A stretch of 64,000 nt of DNA, taken from the NCBI GenBank assembly GCA_036519295.1, contig DATDLN010000179.1:1-64000 (forward strand), written 5' to 3'. Positions 52,864 through 61,219 of the stretch are shown piece after piece. The notes beneath the pieces were generated by a model that was not told the DNA's origin, did not search any database, and worked only from the letters and a program-made list of their open reading frames with translations. A program made the position numbers and the translations under genes. This DNA is from JACVRW01 sp036519295 (GTDB lineage Bacteria > Actinomycetota > Thermoleophilia > Solirubrobacterales > Thermoleophilaceae). How positions within the stretch are numbered: the stretch's first letter is position 1; each line of letters begins with the position of its first letter.

Positions 52864-53354
52864 CGCGCCGGGTGAGCATGACGGTGAACGGTCGCCCGGT
52901 CGAGGCCGACGTGGAACCGCGGCGCCTGCTCGCCGACTTCCTGCGCGAGGACGCGCACCTCTACGGCACGCACCTCGGCTGCGAGCACGGAGTGTGCGGC
53001 GCGTGCACGATCCTGCTCGACGGCGAGCCCGTCCGGTCCTGCCTGATGCTCGCCGTGCAGGCCGACGGCGCCGAGCTCACGACGGTGGAGGGACTGGCCC
53101 GTGCCGACGGCCTCCACCCGCTGCAGGAGGCGTTCCGCGAGCACCACGCGCTCCAGTGCGGCTTCTGCACGCCGGGCTTCCTGCTCACCTCGCTCTACCT
53201 GATCCGGGAGCAGCCGGACCTCGACGACGAGGACGAGATCCGCGAGGCGCTCTCGGGGAACCTCTGCCGCTGCACCGGCTACCAGAACATCGTCGACGCC
53301 GTACGCGACGCCGCCGGGCGCCTGCGGCAGGAATCCCAGACGACGAAAGGCTGA
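52860..53354 (+). CDS. Molybdenum hydroxylase 2Fe-2S subunit, set 2
   Basis: 164 residues. Cluster motifs GCEHGVCGACTILLDG with downstream Cys, then QCGFCTPGFLLT and NLCRCTGYQNIV, all canonical. An ATGA overlap joins it to the FAD subunit. No chaperone or cofactor-inserting (CoxD/XdhC-like) gene accompanies either set in this window, so maturation proteins must be encoded elsewhere. Confidence 0.96.
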   Translation: MTRRVSMTVNGRPVEADVEPRRLLADFLREDAHLYGTHLGCEHGVCGACTILLDGEPVRSCLMLAVQADGAELTTVEGLARADGLHPLQEAFREHHALQCGFCTPGFLLTSLYLIREQPDLDDEDEIREALSGNLCRCTGYQNIVDAVRDAAGRLRQESQTTKG

Positions 53355-53356
53355 CC

Positions 53357-54346
53357 ATGGCGATCCTCCACGCCGGCATCGCGACGTTCCTGAAGGCCCC
53401 GCCCGTCGAACCCCGCGGCTCGGCGCTCGCCGATGCCAAGGCGACCGTGGCGATCCTCGGCCTGCCCTACGACAGCACCACCGTTACGCGTCCGGGGGCC
53501 AGCCACGGCCCCCGAGCCATACGCGACGCGTCCTCGCACTACTCCTTCGGCGCCGGCTACCACGGCGACTACGACGTCACGCTGTCCGACCACCTGACGT
53601 TGGTCGACTGCGGCGATGTCGACGGGGCCCCCGGTCGCGCCGAGGAGACCTACCGGCGCGCGGAGGCCGCGCTCGGCGAGATCTACGCGGCCGAGTGCTT
53701 CCCGGTGCTGCTCGGTGGCGACCACGGGACCACGATCCCGGGCGCCCGCGCGCTCTCGCGCCAGCTGGATGGCCCGATGGGGTTTGTCATGTTCGACACC
53801 CACCTCGACACCGCTCCGGAGATCGACGGCGAGCCGCTCTCCCACTGCTGCCCGGCGCACCGCGTGCTTGACCTCCCGAACGTGGAGGGGCGCAACATGG
53901 CAATCGTCGGGGCCCACGGCGCGGCGAACCCGAAGCTGGAGATGGACGTGGCCGACGAGCACGGGATCACCGTCTTCACGGTCCGGGACATCGACAGCAT
54001 GGGCATCGACGAGGTGGCGCGCCGGGCGCTCGAGGTCGCGGCCGACGGCACCGAGGGCGTGTACCTGTCGGTCGACATCGACGTGCTCGACGGGGCCTAC
54101 GCGTGGGGTACTTGCGGCCCGGAGATCGGCGGCATGACGGGCCGCGAGCTGGTCCGGGCGCTCGAGATCGTGGCCGCGGGCCCGATCGTCGCGGTCGACT
54201 GCGTCGAGGTCGCGCCCATGATGGATCCGTCCGGCCACACCGCCCGGGTCGGCGCCAGGGTCGTCATCGACGTGCTCGCCGCCCGCGCCCGCCGGCTGCG
54301 CGACGGGGTCTCCTCCGAGGCCGGTCCGGCGGTGGCTGCTTCATGA
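53357..54346 (+). CDS. Ureohydrolase (agmatinase/arginase family) with altered active-site loop
   Basis: 329 residues. Binuclear Mn ligands are in place: His123 (GGDHG), Asp147-His149-Asp151 (DTHLD, usually DAHxD), Asp240 and Asp242 (SVDIDVLD). The following loop reads GAYAWGTCGP, where the family usually has P-A-x-A-P-G-T-G; the altered Pro and Gly suggest a guanidino or amidino substrate other than arginine/agmatine. It would release urea or ammonia-equivalent from a linear intermediate. It is three bases after the FeS gene. Confidence 0.9.
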   Translation: MAILHAGIATFLKAPPVEPRGSALADAKATVAILGLPYDSTTVTRPGASHGPRAIRDASSHYSFGAGYHGDYDVTLSDHLTLVDCGDVDGAPGRAEETYRRAEAALGEIYAAECFPVLLGGDHGTTIPGARALSRQLDGPMGFVMFDTHLDTAPEIDGEPLSHCCPAHRVLDLPNVEGRNMAIVGAHGAANPKLEMDVADEHGITVFTVRDIDSMGIDEVARRALEVAADGTEGVYLSVDIDVLDGAYAWGTCGPEIGGMTGRELVRALEIVAAGPIVAVDCVEVAPMMDPSGHTARVGARVVIDVLAARARRLRDGVSSEAGPAVAAS

Positions 54347-55119
54347 CCCGCGCTCGCGCTACGGCGAGGGCCAAGCGCACGGCAGCGATCGAATTCGAGC
54401 CGGTGCGCCCGCTCGCGCTCAAGGAGCGCGTGATCCGCCAGCTGACCCAGCTGATCGACGACGGAGTCCTGAAACCGGGCGACCAACTCCCGAGCGAGCG
54501 CGAGCTGAGCGACGAGCTCCGGGTGAGCCGCGGGACGGTGCGGGAGGCGGTGCAGTTTCTCCAGGCCCTCGGCCTGCTCGAGATCCGCCACGGCTCCGGC
54601 ACCTTCGTTCGGCTCGCCACCGACCCCAGCTCGCTGCGCGACGAGTGGCGCGAATGGACCATCCGCCATGCGGAGCGAATCCACGACCTGCTCGAGATCC
54701 GCAAGGCGCTCGAGCCGTTCGCGGCGGAGCTCGCGGCGAAGCGCGCGGCCGACGCCGACGTGGCTGCGATGGAGGAGGCGCTCGAGGAGATGGAGCCGGC
54801 CGTCGACTCCCCGGACGTGACCGCCCTCATCCAGGCCGACCTGGCCTTCCACCACGCGCTCTGCGCAGCCGCCGGCAACGCCGCCCTGTCCGAGTTCGCG
54901 GACGCGCTCGGCGAGCAGCTTGTGCGCGAGCGGGGAACGATCTGGAACCTTCCGGGGCGCCCGGCGCGATCGCTCGTGGAGCACCGCGCGATCTTCGAGG
55001 CCGTCCGCGCCGGCGACAAGCGGCGCGCGCGCAAGGCCGTGCTCGATCACCTCGACAGCGTCGAGGAGGACCTCGGCGCCTCCGTCCTGAGGCGCCGCCA
55101 AACCACGAAGGGAGGCTGA
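54343..55119 (+). CDS. FadR-like GntR-family regulator with FCD domain
   Basis: 258 residues. Winged helix about 25-95 (LKPGDQLPSERELSDELRVS, RGTVREAVQFLQALGLLEI, RHGSGTFV), then a FCD domain with DLAFHHALCAAAGNAAL and EHRAIFEAVRAGD, which provides Asp/His metal-ligand residues. It is in mid-operon and the most likely binder of the 49556-49579 palindrome. ATG 54343 overlaps the ureohydrolase stop. Confidence 0.95.
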   Translation: MTRARATARAKRTAAIEFEPVRPLALKERVIRQLTQLIDDGVLKPGDQLPSERELSDELRVSRGTVREAVQFLQALGLLEIRHGSGTFVRLATDPSSLRDEWREWTIRHAERIHDLLEIRKALEPFAAELAAKRAADADVAAMEEALEEMEPAVDSPDVTALIQADLAFHHALCAAAGNAALSEFADALGEQLVRERGTIWNLPGRPARSLVEHRAIFEAVRAGDKRRARKAVLDHLDSVEEDLGASVLRRRQTTKGG

Positions 55120-55123
55120 CGCC

Positions 55124-55780
55124 ATGCCCGAGCCCTACATCGATCCCGCCTGCGCCGCATTGCTGGTGATCGACATGCAGAAGGGCTTCTGCGACCCCGA
55201 GAGCCAGATGGAGAAGGCCGGGATCGGCACGGAGAACCAGCGGGCGATCGTGCCGGACCTGCTCCGGCTGATCGAGCTCGCCCGCGAGCGCGGCATGCCA
55301 GTGCTCTTTTCGCAGCAGATCCACTATCCGGAGGACGTGACCCGGCGGCGCCGCCGCATCCCCTCACACATCGACAAGCAGCATTGGGCGCCCTGCCTGC
55401 GCGGCACCTGGGAGGTCGACTTCGTCGACGAGGTGGCGGACGCGATCCGGCCGGAGGACCTGATCGTCGAGAAGCACCGGGCCTCGGTGTTCTTCGAGAC
55501 CACGCTCGACACCAAGCTGCGGATGCTCGGCATCGAGCAGATCGTCATTTCCGGCTGCAACACCGACTTCTGCGTCGAGACCACGATCCGCGACGGCTAC
55601 TACCGCGACATGGACGTGATCGTGGTGAGGGACTGCGTCGCCGGTCCCCGGCGGCGGTTCCACGAGGACACGCTCGCGAAGGTCGAGACCTACTTCGGCG
55701 CCGTCGTGACGCTCGACGAGCTGCCGTCGGTGATCATCCCCCGCGAACCGGCGCCGAAGGGCGCCCTGGCCGAGGCCTGA
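55124..55780 (+). CDS. Isochorismatase-family amidohydrolase
   Basis: 218 residues with the complete catalytic triad of amidohydrolase members: Asp17 (LLVIDMQKGF), Lys117 (VEKHRASVFF) and Cys150 (SGCNTDFCVETTIRDGYYR). The conserved cis-peptide turn precedes Cys. Known relatives are N-carbamoylsarcosine amidase, maleamate amidase, nicotinamidase and ureidoacrylate hydrolase; all cleave an amide or carbamoyl C-N bond. Placed beside HyuA/HyuB-like genes, N-carbamoyl amide cleavage is a fair inference. The start follows GGAGG at 55110. Confidence 0.94.
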   Translation: MPEPYIDPACAALLVIDMQKGFCDPESQMEKAGIGTENQRAIVPDLLRLIELARERGMPVLFSQQIHYPEDVTRRRRRIPSHIDKQHWAPCLRGTWEVDFVDEVADAIRPEDLIVEKHRASVFFETTLDTKLRMLGIEQIVISGCNTDFCVETTIRDGYYRDMDVIVVRDCVAGPRRRFHEDTLAKVETYFGAVVTLDELPSVIIPREPAPKGALAEA

Positions 55781-55782
55781 CC

Positions 55783-58074
55783 ATGGCGGGTCGTGCGCGA
55801 GGGGCCGGGCTCGGCCCGGACCGGAGCGATGTCGGTCCCCGTGCCGGCATCGACCTGCGGCTCGATCCCGCGACTTTCGAGATCGTCCGCCACCGGCTCT
55901 GGTACATCAACGACGAGGGGGCGCTGACGATCGCCCGGCTGTCCGGTTCGCCCGTGGCCACCGAGGTGTTCGACATGAACGCGGGCCTCATGACCGGCGC
56001 GGGCCACCTCGTCTACATCGACAACTTCATCTGCGCCCAGGCGACCACCCTCTCGCCCCTCGTCAAGAACCTGCTGGACGACTACGCGGACAACCCGGGC
56101 TTCGGCCCGGAGGACATCTTCCTCTGCAACGACCCGTACGTCTCCGTGTGCCACCAGAACTGCGTCGGGGTCGCGGGGCCGATCTTCTCCGAGGACGAGC
56201 TCGTGGCCTGGGCCGGGGCTTCGCTGCACGCGATCGACGTCGGCGGCCCGACCGCCGGCCAGGTTCAGGTCGATGCCGCCGACATCCACGGCGAGCAGCC
56301 CGTCATCGGCCCGGTCAAGGTGTTTGAGGGAGGGCGCTTCCGCAAGGACATCGAGAACACCTACCTGCGGAACTCGCGCCTCCCGGATCTGCTGGGGCTC
56401 GACCTGCGGGCGAAGGTGGCCGCGGTCCAGGTGATCCGGCGCCGCCTCCTCGAGGCGTTCGGCGAGTTCGGCCGCGAGACGGTGCTGGACGCGATGGAGG
56501 ACGTAATCGACTACACGGAGGGGCGGCTGCGGGCGCGGCTCGCGGAGCTGCCGGACGGCACCTGGCGCCACCGCGGCTACATCGAGTTCGGCGACCGGAT
56601 CTACGACTGCCACGTCACCCTGACGAAGCAGGGAAGCACGCTCCGCTTCGACTTCTCCGACTCGGCGGAGCAGGCGCCGGCGGTCATCAACTGCGCGTAT
56701 CCGGGCCTCGTTGGCGGCGTGCTTGCGGCGGTGATGGTCTACCTGTGCTGGGACATCCCCTGGTCGCCGGCGGGCGTGCTGCGGGTGCTCGAGATCGAGT
56801 CACGCCCCGGAACGGTCGTCCACGCCGAGCATCCGGCGGGTGTCTCAAAGTCGACGACCACGTCGATCTGGGAGGTCAGGAACCTGGCGAGCATCACGGT
56901 CGGCAAGATGCTCGCCGCCAGCGAACGCCACCGGGACCGCGCGATGGCCGGCTGGCAGGGGGTCAAGGCGCTCGAGGAGCTGTTCGGCCGCGACGCGAGC
57001 GGCGCGCGCTTCGGCGGCCCGATGCTCGACGGCATGGCCGGCGGCGGCGGCGCCATGCCCGTCCGTGACGGCATCGACACCGGAGGGCATACGAGCTCGC
57101 TCCGCGCCACGATCGCGGACGTCGAGAGCTACGAGCTCCGCTACCCGATCCTCTACCTCTACCGGCGCCAGACGCCGGATTCGGGCGGGCCGGGCATGTT
57201 CCGAGGCGGGGCCGGCATCAGCATGATGTACACCGTTCACGGGGTGGAGGAGATCCCCACGAAGATCCTCCACACCTTCGGGATCGAGCAGCCCGAGTCG
57301 CCCGGCCTCTCCGGCGGCTACCCGTCGACCACGAACCAATTCGCGATCGTCCGCGACTCCGACGTGCTCGCGCGGCTGGCGTCGGGCGAGGTGCCCCAGG
57401 TGCTGGAGGAGCTCTCCGGCGAGGTCGAGGCACACGGCGCCTACTCGGTCACCTCCATGCGCCTCGGGGACGTCTACCGCGCGGTCTCGATGGGCGGCGG
57501 GGGCTACGGCGACCCGCTCGACCGCGATCCCCGCTTGGTGGCGGTCGACGTTGAGCGCCGGCTGGTGACGCGCGAGTGGGCGGAGCGGACGTGGGGCGTC
57601 GTTCTCGACGATGCGGCTCGGGTCGACGAGACCGGCACCGCGACCCGCCGGGAGGAGCTGCGCGAGGCGCGGCGGCGGGCGGCCGGCGCCATCATGCCCA
57701 ACGGCGGCGGCGAGCCGTGGGCGCCGCAGCGCGACGGCGTGCGCATGTCGGAGGCTTTGTTCGTCGACCTGCAGGATGGGCGAGCGGTCTACCGCTGTCG
57801 CTGCGGCCGCTCGCTCGGGCCCACCGAGATCCCCTACAAGCACCTCGCGGTGGAGGCGCGCTTCCCGGTGCAGCGGATCGGGCCGGAGGTGAATCCGCAC
57901 CGCATCGGCGTGGCGCGCTTCGAGCTGCGGGAGTTCTACTGCCCCGGCTGCTTCACGCTGCTGGAGGTTGAGATCGCCCGCCCCGAGGACCCGGTCCTGG
58001 ACGACACCCGGCTCGCGCCGGCGTGGATGGAATCGGTGCACGCGGGCCGGCACGCGCTGGTGAGCGGCCCATGA
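55783..58074 (+). CDS. HyuB/oxoprolinase-family subunit fused to an acetone-carboxylase-gamma-like zinc ribbon
   Basis: 763 residues. Residues about 20-580 are a full HyuB-type domain (FEIVRHRLWYINDEGALT, NDPYVSVCHQNCVG, GGPMLDGMAGGGGAMPVRDG, GGYGDPLDRDP). The C-terminal about 110 residues carry Cys672-x-Cys674 and Cys720-x-x-Cys723 (YRCRCGRSLG ... FYCPGCFTLLEVE), a zinc-ribbon layout like the separate gamma subunit of acetone carboxylase. This points to an ATP-dependent carboxylase or hydrolase complex with the next gene. ATG 55783 is just after the amidase stop. Confidence 0.88.
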   Translation: MAGRARGAGLGPDRSDVGPRAGIDLRLDPATFEIVRHRLWYINDEGALTIARLSGSPVATEVFDMNAGLMTGAGHLVYIDNFICAQATTLSPLVKNLLDDYADNPGFGPEDIFLCNDPYVSVCHQNCVGVAGPIFSEDELVAWAGASLHAIDVGGPTAGQVQVDAADIHGEQPVIGPVKVFEGGRFRKDIENTYLRNSRLPDLLGLDLRAKVAAVQVIRRRLLEAFGEFGRETVLDAMEDVIDYTEGRLRARLAELPDGTWRHRGYIEFGDRIYDCHVTLTKQGSTLRFDFSDSAEQAPAVINCAYPGLVGGVLAAVMVYLCWDIPWSPAGVLRVLEIESRPGTVVHAEHPAGVSKSTTTSIWEVRNLASITVGKMLAASERHRDRAMAGWQGVKALEELFGRDASGARFGGPMLDGMAGGGGAMPVRDGIDTGGHTSSLRATIADVESYELRYPILYLYRRQTPDSGGPGMFRGGAGISMMYTVHGVEEIPTKILHTFGIEQPESPGLSGGYPSTTNQFAIVRDSDVLARLASGEVPQVLEELSGEVEAHGAYSVTSMRLGDVYRAVSMGGGGYGDPLDRDPRLVAVDVERRLVTREWAERTWGVVLDDAARVDETGTATRREELREARRRAAGAIMPNGGGEPWAPQRDGVRMSEALFVDLQDGRAVYRCRCGRSLGPTEIPYKHLAVEARFPVQRIGPEVNPHRIGVARFELREFYCPGCFTLLEVEIARPEDPVLDDTRLAPAWMESVHAGRHALVSGP

Positions 58075-60179
58075 GCTTCGTCGTCGCGGTCGACAGCGGA
58101 GGCACCTTCACCGACTGTGTCGTCGTGGACGACGAGGGGCGCCTCACGCGGGCGAAGTCCCCGTCCACGCCGCCCCGCTTCGAGGAGGGGGTCATGGGCG
58201 CCGTCGGCGAAGCGGCCGGCCGTCTCGGCCTCCCACTCGCGGAGCTGCTGGCCGACACCCGACTCTTCGCGCACGGCACGACGGTCGCCACGAACACCCT
58301 CATCACCCGCACGGGCGCGCGGACGGCGCTCCTCACGACCCGGGGGCACGAGGACGCCATCATCATCGGGCGCACGGTCCAGAAGGTCGCCGGCCTGTCG
58401 GAGGACGAGATCATCGACGTCGCGCGTCTCTCGAAGGCCGACCCGCTGGTGCCGCGGTCGAGCATCCACGGCGTAGACGAGCGGGTCGATCGGAACGGCT
58501 CGGTCGTCGCCCCGCTGAAGCTCGAGCGGCTCGATCCCCTGGAGGCGCGGCTGCGCGAGGAGGGCGTGGAGGCGATCGCGATCAGCTTCCTGTGGTCGTT
58601 TCTCAACCCCGACCACGAGCGGCAGCTCCGCGACTGGCTGAACGGGAACGGCGACGGCCGGCCCGACTGGTTCGTGACAGCGTCGAGCGACCTTGCGCCC
58701 GTGATCCGCGAGTACGAGCGCACCGCCACGACCGTGCTGAACGCCTACCTCACCCCCGGCGTGCGCGGCTACCTGAAGCGGATGGGGGACCGCCTCCGCG
58801 ACGCGGGACACGGCGGCGCGATATCGGTAATGCACTCGGCGGGCGGCGTGTCGTCGCTCGACGAGGCGCGCGAGCGCGGCGTCACGCTGCTCTCGTCCGG
58901 ACCTGCCGGGGGAATGCTCGGCGCGCGGGCGCTCGCCCGGCGCCTCGGGCTCGACCCGGTGATCGCCACCGACGTGGGCGGGACGAGCTTCGACGTCGGC
59001 ACCATCGTGGACGGCGAGCCGGGGTACGCCGAGGCGCCGGTGTTCGCGAAGTACCCGGTCGCCGTGCCGATCATCGACGTGACCTCGATCGGCGCCGGCG
59101 GCGGCAGCATCGCCTGGATCGAGCCGGAGTCGGGGGTGCTGAAGGTCGGTCCGCAGAGCGCCGGAGCATCGCCGGGCCCGGCCTGCTACGGCGCCGGCGG
59201 GACGGAGCCGACCGTCACCGACGCCAACGTCGTACTCGGCGGCATCGATCCCGGCCACTTTCTCGGGGGGCGGATGCGCCTCGACCGCGACGCCGCGGTC
59301 GAGGCCATCCGCGGCCGGGTCGGCGAGCCCCTGGGCCTCCGGCCGGAGGAGGCCGCCGCCCGAATCCTCGAGATCGTCAACTCGCAGATGGCCGACCTGA
59401 TCCGAAGGATCACCGTCAAGCGCGGCCTCGATCCGGCGGGCTTCACGGTGTTCGCGTACGGCGGGGCGGCCGGCCTCCACGCGGGCGCCTACGCGGGGAA
59501 GCTCGGCTGCCGGCACGTGGTGGTACCGCGGGCGGCGGCGGTCTTCTCGGCGCTCGGAATCGGCTCGAGTGACGTGAAGCGGGTGGCCATGGCCTCCGAC
59601 CCATCGCGCGCACCCTTCGACCTGGCGCGCTGGCGCGACCGCTTCCAGGCGCTCGAGGAGTCGCTCGGGCGCGAGCTCGATCGAGAGAAGCTCCCCACGG
59701 GCGACCTCGCGCTGCGGCGCTTCGTCGAGCTCCAGTTCCGCGGTCAGGTGCACACCGTGCGCGTCCCCGTCGAGGACGCCGACCTCGCTCGCGGCGACGG
59801 CGGAGAGGCGGTCATCGAGCGCTTCAGCGAGCTGTACGAGGCGAAGTACGGCCGCGGCTCGGCCTATCGCCAGGCTGGGGTGGAGGCGATGACCTTCGTT
59901 GTCGAGGGCGTGGCGGGCCTGCCGCTCCCGGAGCCCGAGGCTCTGCCGGACGACGACGTCGACCCGCGAGGCGCGGAGACCGGCGAGCGTACCCTCCACC
60001 TCGAGGCCGGCGCGGCGCCGGTTCAGGCGCGCGTGTACGCCGCCGAGCGGCTCCGCCCCGGTAACCAGCTGACCGGCCCGGCGCTGGTGGAGGCCGAGGA
60101 CACCACGGTGCTGGTCCATCCCGGCCGGCGCCTGTGGGTCGACGGCTTTCTCAACCTTCGGATCGAGGTCGGGGGCTGA
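58071..60179 (+). CDS. HyuA/hydantoinase A-family ATP-binding subunit
   Basis: 702 residues, actin-like ATPase fold: VAVDSGGTFTDCVVVDDEG (N-terminal phosphate loop), GTTVATNTLITRTGART, TDVGGTSFDVG and GAGGGSIAWIEPESG. It partners the HyuB-type protein; characterised pairs are ATP-dependent hydantoinases, 5-oxoprolinase, caprolactamase, and acetone/acetophenone carboxylase subunits. Which reaction applies here is unresolved. ATG 58071 overlaps the HyuB stop by four bases. Confidence 0.95.
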   Translation: MSFVVAVDSGGTFTDCVVVDDEGRLTRAKSPSTPPRFEEGVMGAVGEAAGRLGLPLAELLADTRLFAHGTTVATNTLITRTGARTALLTTRGHEDAIIIGRTVQKVAGLSEDEIIDVARLSKADPLVPRSSIHGVDERVDRNGSVVAPLKLERLDPLEARLREEGVEAIAISFLWSFLNPDHERQLRDWLNGNGDGRPDWFVTASSDLAPVIREYERTATTVLNAYLTPGVRGYLKRMGDRLRDAGHGGAISVMHSAGGVSSLDEARERGVTLLSSGPAGGMLGARALARRLGLDPVIATDVGGTSFDVGTIVDGEPGYAEAPVFAKYPVAVPIIDVTSIGAGGGSIAWIEPESGVLKVGPQSAGASPGPACYGAGGTEPTVTDANVVLGGIDPGHFLGGRMRLDRDAAVEAIRGRVGEPLGLRPEEAAARILEIVNSQMADLIRRITVKRGLDPAGFTVFAYGGAAGLHAGAYAGKLGCRHVVVPRAAAVFSALGIGSSDVKRVAMASDPSRAPFDLARWRDRFQALEESLGRELDREKLPTGDLALRRFVELQFRGQVHTVRVPVEDADLARGDGGEAVIERFSELYEAKYGRGSAYRQAGVEAMTFVVEGVAGLPLPEPEALPDDDVDPRGAETGERTLHLEAGAAPVQARVYAAERLRPGNQLTGPALVEAEDTTVLVHPGRRLWVDGFLNLRIEVGG

Positions 60180-60184
60180 ACTCG

Positions 60185-61219
60185 ATGGCCGAGGTGGAAT
60201 ACGGCGTCGGGCTGCCTCCCTCGGGCCCGGTGGCCGACCTCGTTGCACTCGCCGAGGAGGTCGAGCGCCTCGGCTACCGCTACCTATGGGTGAACGACGA
60301 GCGCCTCGAGCGGGACGCGTTCACGGTCTTGGCCGCGATGGCGCAGCGGACCGAGCGGATCCGCCTCGGCCCGGGGGTGACGAACCCCTACAGCCGCCAT
60401 CCGGCGCTCATAGCGACCGCGACGGCGACGCTCGACGAGCTCTCTGGCGGGCGCGCGGTGCTCGGCCTGGGAGCCGGCGGTACGAACCATCGGGCGCTCG
60501 GCATCGAGCGCAGGGCCCCGGCCCGCGCGCTGCGCGACGGCGTGGAGCTGATCCGGGCCCTTTGGGCCGGCGCGACGACGACGGTCGAGGGCGACGTCGT
60601 GCGGGCGCGCGAGGCCAAGCTCGACTTCACCGCACCGCGGCAGCGGATCCCGATCTACATAGGCGGGCGCGGCCCGCGCGTGCTCGAGCTGGCGGGTGAG
60701 GTCGCGGACGGCGTGATCGTCGGCAACGTTGCGACCGGCGAGGGATGGACCTACGCGTTTGACCGCGTGGCCGCCGGCGCCGCGCGTGCCGGAAGGGACG
60801 TCGGCGAAGTACGCCTTACGGCATGGCTCTACGTTTGCGTGGCCGACGACGAGGACGAGGCGCTCGACGCGATCAGGCCGATGGCGGCGACCTCGCTCGT
60901 CACGAGCCGCCCGGTGCTGGGCGAGCTCGGCATCGAGATGCCGGACGACTTCCGGGCCCGGATGGAGGCGTGCGGCTGGAGCCTGGACCAAGAGGTCGTG
61001 GCCGAGGCGGGCGCCGCGCTGCCGGCGGAGCTCGTCCACCGGTTCGGAATCGCCGGCACCCCAGACTCTTGTCGCGCCCGGCTGGAGCGGCTTCTGGAGG
61101 CATTCCCCCAGATCTCGCAGGTGGCGATAGTGCCCTTCGCTCCTCGTGGGGGCGCGGTCCTGGCCACCCTGAGGCGCTTCATCGACGAGGTGGCACTGGA
61201 GCCGGTGGCGTGGAGCTGA
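60185..61219 (+). CDS. LLM-class (luciferase-like) flavin-dependent oxidoreductase
   Basis: 344 residues, TIM barrel. YGVGLPPSGPVADLVALAEEVERLGY, RIRLGPGVTNPYSRHPALIATATATLDELSGGR and VLGLGAGGTNHRALG are luciferase-like-domain text; IPIYIGGRGPRVLELAG is the F420/FMN-phosphate-binding region of methylene-H4MPT-reductase-like members. In actinobacteria, cofactor F420 or FMN is possible. It may insert oxygen or reduce an intermediate of the same pathway. It starts five bases after the HyuA stop. Confidence 0.9.
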   Translation: MAEVEYGVGLPPSGPVADLVALAEEVERLGYRYLWVNDERLERDAFTVLAAMAQRTERIRLGPGVTNPYSRHPALIATATATLDELSGGRAVLGLGAGGTNHRALGIERRAPARALRDGVELIRALWAGATTTVEGDVVRAREAKLDFTAPRQRIPIYIGGRGPRVLELAGEVADGVIVGNVATGEGWTYAFDRVAAGAARAGRDVGEVRLTAWLYVCVADDEDEALDAIRPMAATSLVTSRPVLGELGIEMPDDFRARMEACGWSLDQEVVAEAGAALPAELVHRFGIAGTPDSCRARLERLLEAFPQISQVAIVPFAPRGGAVLATLRRFIDEVALEPVAWS

